A DNA stretch of 64,000 bases from Ligula intestinalis (Eukaryota; Platyhelminthes; Cestoda; Diphyllobothriidea; Diphyllobothriidae). A program made the translations under genes and the position numbers. The stretch lies in the NCBI GenBank assembly GCA_036362985.1, contig JAYGXS010000003.1:51018977-51082976 (forward strand), read 5' to 3'. A model generated the notes under the pieces. The model was not told the origin of the DNA and did not search any database. It saw only the letters and a list, made by a program, of their open reading frames with translations. This document shows positions 43,625 to 52,560 of this stretch, in pieces; the first letter of the stretch is position 1, and each line of letters begins with the position of its first letter.

Positions 43625-45770
43625 TTGCCGCAGCCCGCTTAGAAAGCACCATAGCAATTATGTGTGTGGTTGCCGTTTTTGTCCCACCATTGCAAGCTGG
43701 TGAAGGAGTGAGGACTGAGTTCTATGAACACCTTCCAGCTACATTGGTCAGGATACCCCCTACAGACTAGCTCTTCGTCGCTGGATACTGAAATAACAGG
43801 AGTGGCCCGTGCGATGGGACCGAGAGTTTTCATCGGAAAATATAGACTGGGCCAACATTGCGACAATGGAGAACGAATTGTAACATTTGCTGGCTATAAT
43901 CTGCCCGTCGTTATACACACTCGTTTCCAACATACCCCCATCGGCAGTTGAAAACATGCTGTCAAAGCGATGGCCGCACGTCAAACCACATAGTCTAAAT
44001 CTTAGAACGCTCAAGGTGGACCACCTGAATGTCACACAGTCGATCGTTTGGAGGTGCGAAAGTTGGATCAGATCATGTACTTGTCCGTGCCAGCTTTAAG
44101 CTCCGATTGTCGAATCGCAGTATAAAAACTGCGCCCAAAACGTGCCAAGGTTATGGCACTGTCAAATCCAGAAACCCGTGTGGCGTTCACCGAAAGTCTC
44201 CCTGCACGGATCAGAGATCAATTCGCTGTTCGCATCGAACCTGCACATAACGTCGATAACCAAACTTCGTCCAATACTCTGTGGCCTTACTTGACAGGCG
44301 CGCTACATTGTGAGATGAATTCTGGCTTGCAACAACAGGTTGTACCGAGTAAGGACTGGATTTCCACACCCACTCTGCATCTCTCGGCAACAGCTAGAAC
44401 CGCTCTGTTGTCAAACTCGGATAACTACCGCTCGATGTGACGTTAAACTACGTGGTCAACAAGATGCGACCATCAGAACCATTGGACCTAGTCAGCTGGC
44501 TTCATGGAATTCATTTGAACCTTGGGTAACTTCCACCAGCTCTATTAACTTTTGCGTAAAGTAGCTGGCAAATATAAACCGTTTTGCACTACCGTTTGGG
44601 ATAAGTCGGGTCAAGTGATTACTGGTATAACTAGAAAAATCGATCAATGGCTTGAGCGCTTTAGTGAGCTACTGGAACCACTTATACTTCCACCTGCGAG
44701 CCTACAGCTATCAACTGGAATTCCATACGATAGTGGCTGCGAGCCACCTACAAGAACTGTAGTGCAATCGGTATTCGAACGACTGAACGTTTAGAAGGCT
44801 GCGGGTTCAGTTCAGTTCAGTTTTATTAAGAAAATATAGGTAAATACCTTTGAATTCCTTCTTTGTACATAGCTATGATGCAGAACATATGGCGTTAGGT
44901 GAAGATGGTATCCCATCAGAAGCATTCACAACTTATTGTTCTGCTTTGACGGACTCACTAAACCGGCTGTACTTGACTATGTGGACTACCGAAGTCTTCT
45001 CTACTGATTGGTCACTGTTCATTAGCCTATAGGAGATAAGATTTATACGGTTTAACCTAACACATACAATCTTCGAGACCCTGGTTCCTTAGGAGATAGG
45101 AGAAGTATTGGGAAGGCCAGAGTAGAATAAAGAGTTTATTGCGCACAAAGTGGAACGGATAATAGATGGAAGAAGTCTGACTTGGAAGAACACGTCCGCT
45201 AGAGAGCCAACCAAGCTCCAAGTGCCGTTTTGGCAGCAGACATTCAAGCGGCAGCATTGTCTAGTTGCCTCAAAGGTTATTGGCCGTACAGACCGCATCA
45301 ATCAAGGCATGCACGCGTCTTATTCGCCGTCGGGAGAGACCAGTCTTTGGCGGATCTGTGATTGGCTGTTGTCAGAAGCCACCCTCAGTGCAGACGTACG
45401 CGTTAGTAGCAGTGGGCTTTCTGACATGCTCGCCTATGTGGAGTGAGTCACGAGAACAGACTGGGTGTACCGGGACTTAGCACCTGATCGCAGGCGGCAT
45501 TCGGCACGCAGGGCAAAATCGCTGTCTGTCAGATCTCTGGTTCCAAATGGCTGCTAGGGCCACTAAAAGCCTGCCGACACCGAAGCTAGGTGACATGCCA
45601 TTATGCTCAAATTACCACGGTACTCGCCTTATAGATATAGCCACCAAAGTGTTTGCCACCATCCTTCTCCGCAGATTTCGACTGAACTATAGGACCGCCT
45701 TTGATTCTATCGCGCTTGTCAGTGATCTGGTGCACTTCCTTAACTATCGCTTTGCACGGAGGATTAGCGT
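43625..45770 (+). mobile_element. RTE-clade LINE remnant, split by repeat E
   Basis: Frames in turn show an RTE endonuclease (FVPPLQAGEGVRTEFYEHL, NGERIVTFAGYN, SDHVLVRASFKLRL), the linker (VRIEPAHNVD, ITRKIDQWLERFSELL, YDSGCEPPTRTVVQSVF) and RT (GEDGIPSEAF, MWTTEVFSTDWS). The reading resumes after a 539-bp insertion (45029-45567) with NYHGTRLIDIATKVFA. The catalytic YADD box is not found. Many frameshifts; dead. Confidence 0.8.
45029..45567 (+). repeat. Repeat E, left copy (inserted in RTE)
   Basis: 539 bp flanked by AGCCT on both sides (45024-45028 and 45568-45572). RTE codons resume directly afterwards. Most of it is the reverse complement of 47083-47590. It shows no clear ORF of a known family. 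It could be a fragment of a Merlin element or an independent non-autonomous element. Confidence 0.75.
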
Positions 45771-46085
45771 CGGGTAGCCAAGGGAGAAAAACAACAAGAC
45801 CATGGAATGAAAATCTATCACATTATCTTAGTACATTTACCTTTAACGCAAGCGATGCTCTACATAATTTGCTTATCTCCTACAAATATGGCCGTTCGTG
45901 AGACCCTCATTGGCAAACGCTTCCTACCGCTGTTCGGATTCGTGGGTTTCGTCAGGTTTCCCGCTTTCTTGTATCTGTCGTCTTCAGCATGGCCTTCTTG
46001 TCCTGTTCCCCGGGAGCATCCTTTGTTCTGCCTCCGTATGCCTTCCTACATTCACCTCCGTCGACTGTATCGTCTGTCAGGTCGG

Positions 46086-47100
46086 TCAGCAGTACATACG
46101 TTTCTGTTTCGTGCATTTTGCTGGCACGCGTCCGCTGACTTTCTGAATCTGGGGTTCTTTAACATGGAGCAGTTGGTTTGCGCGCAGGCTTTTGTTCGGC
46201 CTCGCCTCGCAGATTCTGCTGCTCTCATCTACACATTGCAAAACATATGAGGGGAAATGATTCCTACCTACTGTCGCGCGACGGCCGATCGTCTTCTCCT
46301 GGTCTGCATCAGCGGTTTCATGCAAAGACAGAAATTGGTTTGCATGCAGACGCTTGTCTACCCTCGGCTCGCACGCCTTGCAGTTCTCATCTAAATAACA
46401 CATATCATTAGTGAAAAGATTGCCCTTAGCTTCTGCCTCATCTACATTAAACAGTTCGGCAATATGGTGGCAGAAAATTTCCCAGGCTGCCAGTATGGCA
46501 CTTACTCCTATGTAAAACCATAGGGAGTACTGAATCTCTTCAGCAGGCACACAGATCGCTCTTCCGCGTACCGGTCCAGATTGTTGCAGCGCACGCTTCA
46601 GGTGGCTCCAATAAGCCTCGACAGCGTTCGTGTGGCAGCCGGTTTCCGGATGTACGAATCACTTGGTCTGGTTAATTTTCGTGTGCTTTTAGCCCATGGG
46701 CTGCTTCTCCAGATCACCGTAACATTTCCACTAATCCGTTTTTATGTCGCTCCCATAGGCCACTCTTCTCCTAATAACTGCCATCAGGACGTTTTGTTTG
46801 CGGTTGTTCAACTGCGCAACCACGCCTCTCTTAAGAACTGTGTCTTACATCACAATTATCCCCATTTGCCGCTTCCGTTGGCCCTCGTTGTACTTCCGGC
46901 GTGATATCAGGGATTCGTCTATATGAACTTTCACTCCTGGGCCGCCTACTGCTACGGCATGCCTCAGGATTGCATGCGAGCACACGTTTCGGCACATTGC
47001 ATACCAGTTTCCCGCGTTCCCTTTCGGCCACATCACAGACGGTAGCCACCTCTCTGACAGTCTTGTGGTGGCCTCCTTGCATCCACTTGGAACCGAAGAT
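46086..47100 (-). pseudogene. Merlin-type (IS1016/ISXO2-like) transposase
   Basis: The minus strand reads NWYAMCRNVC, then VGGPGVKVHIDESLISRRKY (the first catalytic Asp of the ISXO2-like DDE fold). After frame changes it reads HTNAVEAYWSHLKRAL (the catalytic Glu region) and a C-terminal SLWFYIG..AILAAWEIFCHHI. These are hallmarks of Merlin DNA transposases, known in flatworms including schistosomes. The second Asp region is frameshifted. A Cys-rich C-terminal extension has an internal repeat (DENCKACEPR and DESSRICEAR). Inactive as read. Confidence 0.75.
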
Positions 47101-47590
47101 CTGACGGACAGCGCTTTTGCCCTGCGTACCGAATGCCGCCTGCGGTCAGGTCCGTTCTCGTGACTCACTCCACATAGGCGAGCATGTCCGAAAGCCCACT
47201 GCTGCTAACGCGTACGTCCGCACTGAGGGCAGCTTCTGCAACAGCCAAGTACCGATCCGCAAAAGACTGGTCTCTCCCAACGGCGAATAAGACGCATGCG
47301 CGCCATGATCGATGCGGTCTGTACGGCCAATAACCTTTGAGGCAACTAGACAATGCTGCCGCTTGAATGTCTGCTGTCAAAACGGCACTTGGAGCTTAGC
47401 TGTCTCTGCGGCGGACGTGTCCTTCCAAGTCAGATTTCTTCCATCTATTATCCGTTCCACTTTGTACACAATAAACTCTTCCTTCTACTCTGCCCTTCCC
47501 AACACTTCTCCTATCTCCTAAGGAACCAGGGTCTCGAAGATTGTAGGTGTTCGGGCTAACCATCTTAGCCTACGTTTCTATAGTCTTGCC
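47083..47590 (-). repeat. Repeat E, right copy (inverted)
   Basis: This is the reverse complement of most of 45029-45567, at roughly 90% identity by eye. It directly precedes the transposase on the minus strand. It may therefore be the 5' part of the Merlin element (terminal repeat plus N-terminal codons) or an insertion within it. Confidence 0.75.
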
Positions 47591-47621
47591 GGACACAAAG
47601 GCCAAACATATGCCCAACAAC

Positions 47622-47906
47622 TTACTCAAGCCTAACCGGCTGTTGATGAACATGGAGTTTGACCTTAAAGATTTTTTTTCTGTGGCATTTACCACATCGG
47701 AAAACGAAACTGTTGCCATTCCGCGCAAGCTTTCTGTGGACCATTATGTTTGCGTAATCGCACCGAAGCCGAGAGTGCAGCAGTCTTATCTGTTGACAGT
47801 ACAAAATCACGTCATTTGAATTAAGAGTTTTAATAAGCTTTTTACATGGCATTGGTTGAGATAGCCGGACAGATCGTGCACTGCGAGTGTTGGGGCTGCA
47901 ACACAC
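47622..47906 (-). other. Cys-rich open frame, possible Merlin N-terminus
   Basis: The frame contains LRCDYANIMVH and FVFRCGKCHRKK, resembling the zinc ribbon that starts ISXO2/Merlin transposases. It lies upstream of repeat E and the transposase on the same strand. If correct, repeat E interrupts the transposase gene. Low confidence. Confidence 0.35.
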
Positions 47907-47909
47907 AAA

Positions 47910-48759
47910 AAAGGCTTATGTAACCAAGTCAACAGTGTAAGCACTGTTAAGTTGCAGTTACTATCTTCGTTAGCATAGCGCCTAACACTTTTTAAGCTGC
48001 ATCAACTACTACTTTTACAGGATTCCTCATACCAGGGAGAGCTTTTAAAAAATCTGCCTTAACATAACTTCTTTGTCTTTCACCCGGCCATATAGTTTCC
48101 CTGGAGGTAACCAGCGGCGTTGTTATCATCGTCGGTGAGCTGCCTGATGCAATGGGGTTCGCGCATAAACTGTTTCCTGCGGCTACTCCCGAAGGGCTGA
48201 ATTTAAGGTAAATTTTATCATTTCTCAGCCAGTGCAATTTGCATTTATCAAAAATGTAATCCAAAATTTAAAAAAGTCACTATTCTTCCTGTTTAATCCT
48301 CATATAGCTTACAATTTGCTCTTACTTGGCTTCCGCATCTCCCATTGTTTGCACTTCCATGCCAGCATATTCTGTCGTTTTGTAGCAGGCCCGGAATGTC
48401 GACGTTGGCACACACCTAAAAGAGTAATTCACGCATATGATTCTCCAGAAGTAACGCCGAACGGGGTCATCAATCACCTCAACATGCAATCGTAGAAAGA
48501 GATAGAAGAATAACGCGATAGTAAGAAATAAAGTCTGTTGATAAAAAACGAATGGTAAACAATAAAGAGTGAAAGGATACGATACGGGGGATTACCAAGG
48601 GTCTGTACAAATGATCCGTTTGGAGTGAGGGGTGATCACAGAATATTAGTTAGAGACCGGTGGGAGTGTAGCGCTGTGGACAACTGCGGGTGAGGGCCAT
48701 GGTGGTGCTGATGGCAGGAGGAGTGTGTAACGGTGACACAGGACGGCGTGAAGAGCGTG
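47910..48759. other. No gene recognised
   Basis: No coding match. The words near 48390-48430 weakly resemble 55560-55600 (ATGTCGACGTTGGCACACAC-like). Confidence 0.4.
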
Positions 48760-49078
48760 TAACGGCTCGATAGTAAACAAAGTTCCACGACTTAGGGCTT
48801 TTATTGCTACATACAATCCCGATATAGTCCTTTAACAGAAACATGGGTAAACGAAACAACCTCCAATGCTTCACTTTTTATAGCAAACTACACCTTCTAT
48901 AGACAGGACCGCGCTAATAAACGCGGAGGAGGTTGTATGATCTACATTAGATCTACCATAGAACAGAGTGGCTTTGAGGTTCTACATGAGACGTTCAATG
49001 GCGAAGCGTGCTTCGCTATGATAACATCCAAGACCCTTAAAAGCATTCTAAGTTGATGTTTGTACACCCCTCCGGAAT

Positions 49079-49083
<5 letters not shown>
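48760..49083 (+). pseudogene. LINE-B endonuclease, N-terminal half
   Basis: Frames read NPDIVL, TETWVNETT (catalytic Glu), RGGGCMIYI and YTPPEYS, the first half of a CR1-type APE endonuclease. A single lost T near 48825 and a TGA in place of a residue near 49052 break it. The reading stops exactly at AGT (49081-49083) and resumes with GAT at 52561 on the far side of LINE-A1. Confidence 0.8.
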
Positions 49084-49117
<34 letters not shown>

Positions 49118-49118
49118 T
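49084..49118 (-). repeat. (ATT)n 3' tail of LINE-A1
   Basis: About twelve ATT units on the LINE strand, the short tandem tail typical of CR1-like LINEs and not a poly(A). Absent at the 59.4-kb copy. Confidence 0.85.
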
Positions 49119-49209
49119 GTTTATTATGCCAGTTTACAGGCAATTGTAAAGAGTTGGTAATGCACCTCTTGGGCGCCTTCCAACACCTCGAAGACCGGAA
49201 AAAACCTAA

Positions 49210-49300
49210 AACAAACTCCTTATGTTGCAGCCAGTATTGGTTTTGTTTCAGGTTTTTTGTTTCGTCAATACTGGGCGAGATTAGGAGTTTGTTTCAAGTG
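49210..49300 (-). other. Conserved hairpin in the LINE-A 3' UTR
   Basis: An 11-bp outer stem (AACAAACTCCT pairs with AGGAGTTTGTT) and an 8-bp inner stem (CAGTATTG pairs with CAATACTG) enclose a loop. The 59.4-kb copy keeps the outer stem with one pair changed from T-A to C-G in both arms. CR1-type reverse transcriptases recognise 3' structures, so it may be a template signal (inference). Confidence 0.6.
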
Positions 49301-49559
49301 AAAAAAACCTGCCTTCAAAGGTATGATACAAACGGAATAAATGTACAGTTGTAAGCTGAGTTGACTCATCAGCAGGAGAACTGTTTCATATCGTTTAAAA
49401 ACATTAGTTCCAGACGGAGAGGGTTGGCACAAGAACACAGTGTTCTCAGTCTTTCTTCAATGGTTGTCGGCAAAAGTTGCGAGCTATCGGCTGAAGGGTT
49501 AGCAGACTGTGGGTTGCTGCTTCAGCCGCATTATCTTCAGCAGTGAAGCCTGGCGGGGT

Positions 49560-52559
49560 TCAAAGTCCACGAACGCCATCAGAGTGAAAGAGAGATTCCA
49601 CCGAGTCAGCACCCAAAATTCGTGAAAGTTGTCCTGAATGTAGAAAACTAGTTACAGCTCTCTTAAACATAGGGTAGTTTTGCTGGGTTTTAATACTTTT
49701 GGGCAGCTTATTCCAGATTGATATGGCATTTACTGAAAAGAATTGCCGGTACTTAACTGTGCGTGCCATAGGAAGAAATAAAAATACGTCTCGATGACTG
49801 GCGCGTCGAGAGTGCTCAAGCTGCCTTATTGTACTAAGAGGATTAAAGGTTTGACCATTCAAAAGTTTAAACAGTAAAAATAGACCCTTCTGCAATCGAC
49901 GAAGCCATAGGGGATCCAGCTTTATAAGTTCGCACCTTTGTTGGTAGGTTAAGTTACGGTGTTCTGTAGTGAAAACTCTTCTAGTGAAGAAGTGCTGCAC
50001 CGATTCTATTTTCTTCCGTTCACTGGTGCGCAGAAGACTGAACAGAGGCGAGCAGTATTCAAGACTAGGTCTCACGTACATATTATAAAGGCTAGTTCTA
50101 ACATTGATAGTCTTAAAATTTCTAAGGATAAATCCGGTGGTTCGGCGTGCTTTCGAGACTATCAGGGCACAGTGCTCTGACAAATTGAGACTATTAGAGT
50201 AGGATATGCCCAAATCCTTGATAACTGCTGGAACATTTAGTTCGTGGCCGTCAATGCTTAATTCCGGTTGATGATCGTCGCCAACAACCATAACGGAACA
50301 TTTGTGCCATGAAAGGGTGAGGCGCCATGTGCAACACCACTGGGCGAAGGCCTGAAGATCCTTTTTTATCAGCTCGAGCACGATGTTGCGATCTGCCGGT
50401 TTATATCGATAAGCGACTTTTAAATCATCAGCGTACATGAAGGGTCTGCCATACTGAAAACAATCTGAAACGTCGTTGACAAAAAGGCAAAATAGGAGCG
50501 GACCCAGTACACTACCCTGTATAACTCCACTCCTCACATGCATGGGGTTGGAGATAACATTGGAAATTTTTACTCGTTGTGTGCGAGCATCCAAATAGGA
50601 AGATATGAAGTTCAGAGGCTTGCTACCTATGCCGAAGGAGGCCAGTTTCAGAAGGAGGAGGTTATGATCGACCCGATCAAAGGCCTTAGTAAAATCAAAA
50701 TAGACGCTATAAGTGGCAAAACCGCTGTCTCTAGATTGCAGCACATAATCAAAGAAAGAGAGCTGGCAGGTGTCACAAGATCGTTTCTCGAGAAAGCCAT
50801 GTTGAGTTGTACTGAGCAGGTTGTTTTCTGTCAAGTGACGCATCATCTTTTCTTTGATTAAGGTCTCCAAGATCTTCGATGCTGCGGGAAGTGTATTTAT
50901 TGGCCTAAAGTTGTCGAATGATGTCGATCGGCCGTGCTTGCGAATAGGCATTATGTGCGATTCCTTCCACAACGAAGGAAAGGTTTCGCTCTCAAGAGCA
51001 AGATTAAATACCTTACAAAGAATTGACGGAAAGATATCATTCGCTTCAGCTTTTAGAAGGCTAACTGGGACGCCATCTGGTCCTGGACTATAGGATTGAC
51101 GATAACGACGAATGGCTACAGTCACATCCCAGACGGTAAAACTTATGGTTTCGAGTATGGCACCCGTCCAAGCCTGGATAACCGGAGTTGCAGCGAACGA
51201 GCTTTCACTAAACGTTTTGGATAGGAACGCATTGAAGCTATCGGCGGTCAGCTTAGCGTCAGCTATGGGGTTTCCTAAAGCATCTCTAAGTATGGGGTGC
51301 TGCGTTTTCATTTGCGCTTTTACTGTACGCGAAAAGAGTTTCGCAACATTAAGGGAAGGGTTTTCAGCGAAGTGAGCCTCATCGGCTATCTGTTTTTCTT
51401 CGGAGAGCTTCTTAGCCTGCTCAAAGATCAGTGTGATCAAGGGCAGAACGGAAGTGTCGTTCAGCCGATGCAAACGACGAGAGAGTTTACGCAGCCTACG
51501 ACGGAAAGACAGAGGAAGGTACACTTCATCCTTGACATGTATTACTTTCTTACGGGGGACAAAGTGGAGGATGAGTGGATCCAACACTTTGTACAGTGCA
51601 TCGGTACAAACATTTACATCCAAACATTGGAAAAATTCAGACCAGTCGAGAGCGTTTAGATGTGCCAGTAGGTCAGCCGTGTTTGCTGATCGGAAATCAT
51701 GATAACTACGATACTTTTGGGAAAATGTTTTATCCGCCTCCAGTTCTAGTTCACTAACAACTGTGACATGGTCTGAACTCCCAAGTGCGTCTAAGGATGA
51801 CACTGAAAGTGGTTCGCATCCCCTACAAAAAATTAGGTCGAGTATGTTTGCTCCTCGAGTGGGAAAATCGACTACCTGATCCCACATGCCGATATCTATT
51901 GCCTCAAGTAAGTTCTCGTACTTTGAAGGACCGGATGGTGGAAACCACTGCACGTCAGGAAGGTTAAAATCGCCTGCAATCAAGCAATACTTAAGATTCA
52001 AGTCAGCTGCGGCATGAAATGCCTGCGAGAGACAAAGATCGTAGTCTGCATCGGCATTAGGTGGGCGATAAACACAGCCAACAAGTAGGGAGCATTTGTT
52101 TTTTAGAACAACTTGTAGCCAGCAGCTCTCCTCCACCGCTGTGAATTGTGGATAGTCCAACGGGAGAAATGCAAGTGGCTGCTTAATATAGATGCAGCTT
52201 CCTCCGCCACGGCCATTGTTTCGATCGTTCCGAACGCATGAGTAACCTAGAACGGAGAGTTCTGAGTCAGCTACAGAGGCCGATGCCCATGTCTCAGTTA
52301 CCATAACAATGTCTGGGCGGTTGACGAAAACCAGAGTCTGGAGCAGAGGCATTTTATTAGTCAGTGATCTGGCATTTAAAACGACCAATTTAAGAGGGCA
52401 TGTCTGAGGTTTCGGTGGCGGGACAGCTAGGCCGTCACTGTTACCGGCTTCGACCAGAGCGATGTCCTTTTGACCTGAACTATTTTTCCCTCTCTTATTT
52501 TGAGATTTGTCTCGCCATTGGATCTCCGTTTTTCTAGCTCTATTATTAGCTGTCTCATC
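49560..52559 (-). CDS. LINE-A1 ORF2: endonuclease and reverse transcriptase
   Basis: An uninterrupted frame of about 1,000 codons, open from the element border at 52560 to the stop at 49562-49560. No in-frame ATG is obvious near the start. An APE endonuclease occupies about residues 60-290 (LNARSLTNK, TETWAS, AGDFNLPDVQW, SSDHVTVV) and an RT about 470-760 (PGPDGVPVSLLK, FDFTKAFDRVDH, GVIQGSVLGPLLF, YADDLKVAY), followed by the thumb and a long C-terminal tail (LLFKLLNGQ, NAISIWNKLP). All catalytic residues are present. The frame overlaps the ORF1 end. It nicks chromosomal DNA and copies its RNA in place. Lacks its 5' promoter region, so probably not self-mobile. Confidence 0.9.
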   Translation of the reverse strand, partial: DETANNRARKTEIQWRDKSQNKRGKNSSGQKDIALVEAGNSDGLAVPPPKPQTCPLKLVVLNARSLTNKMPLLQTLVFVNRPDIVMVTETWASASVADSELSVLGYSCVRNDRNNGRGGGSCIYIKQPLAFLPLDYPQFTAVEESCWLQVVLKNKCSLLVGCVYRPPNADADYDLCLSQAFHAAADLNLKYCLIAGDFNLPDVQWFPPSGPSKYENLLEAIDIGMWDQVVDFPTRGANILDLIFCRGCEPLSVSSLDALGSSDHVTVVSELELEADKTFSQKYRSYHDFRSANTADLLAHLNALDWSEFFQCLDVNVCTDALYKVLDPLILHFVPRKKVIHVKDEVYLPLSFRRRLRKLSRRLHRLNDTSVLPLITLIFEQAKKLSEEKQIADEAHFAENPSLNVAKLFSRTVKAQMKTQHPILRDALGNPIADAKLTADSFNAFLSKTFSESSFAATPVIQAWTGAILETISFTVWDVTVAIRRYRQSYSPGPDGVPVSLLKAEANDIFPSILCKVFNLALESETFPSLWKESHIMPIRKHGRSTSFDNFRPINTLPAASKILETLIKEKMMRHLTENNLLSTTQHGFLEKRSCDTCQLSFFDYVLQSRDSGFATYSVYFDFTKAFDRVDHNLLLLKLASFGIGSKPLNFISSYLDARTQRVKISNVISNPMHVRSGVIQGSVLGPLLFCLFVNDVSDCFQYGRPFMYADDLKVAYRYKPADRNIVLELIKKDLQAFAQWCCTWRLTLSWHKCSVMVVGDDHQPELSIDGHELNVPAVIKDLGISYSNSLNLSEHCALIVSKARRTTGFILRNFKTINVRTSLYNMYVRPSLEYCSPLFSLLRTSERKKIESVQHFFTRRVFTTEHRNLTYQQRCELIKLDPLWLRRLQKGLFLLFKLLNGQTFNPLSTIRQLEHSRRASHRDVFLFLPMARTVKYRQFFSVNAISIWNKLPKSIKTQQNYPMFKRAVTSFLHSGQLSRILGADSVESLFHSDGVRGL
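52427..52558 (-). pseudogene. LINE-A1 ORF1, last 43 codons
   Basis: From 52558 the frame reads MRQLIIELEKRRSNGETNLK and ends with TAG at 52429-52427. In copy 2 the same frame (RHLIKELEKRRTNGEKNLK) is the end of the RRM-like ORF1. It runs in a different frame from, and fully inside, the first part of ORF2. Confidence 0.75.
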
Positions 52560-52560
52560 T

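Larger units (their letters stand above)
49084..52560 (-). mobile_element. LINE-A copy 1 (CR1-like), inserted in LINE-B
   Basis: 3,477 bp in antisense to the surrounding LINE-B. On its own strand it has a short end of ORF1, a complete ORF2, a 3' UTR with hairpin and an (ATT)n tail at 49084-49118. Its 5' end is truncated inside ORF1 (compare copy 2). It splits a LINE-B codon series without any lost or gained base and without a visible target duplication. The ORF2 reading frame is free of stops for nearly 1,000 codons, so it is young. Confidence 0.92.

Noticed and set aside
45029..47590. Inverted repeats E as the terminal inverted repeats of one 2.5-kb Merlin transposon
   Set aside because: RTE codons lie on both sides of the left copy (up to 45028 and from 45568), so the left copy is an insertion of its own and not the end of an element reaching 47590.
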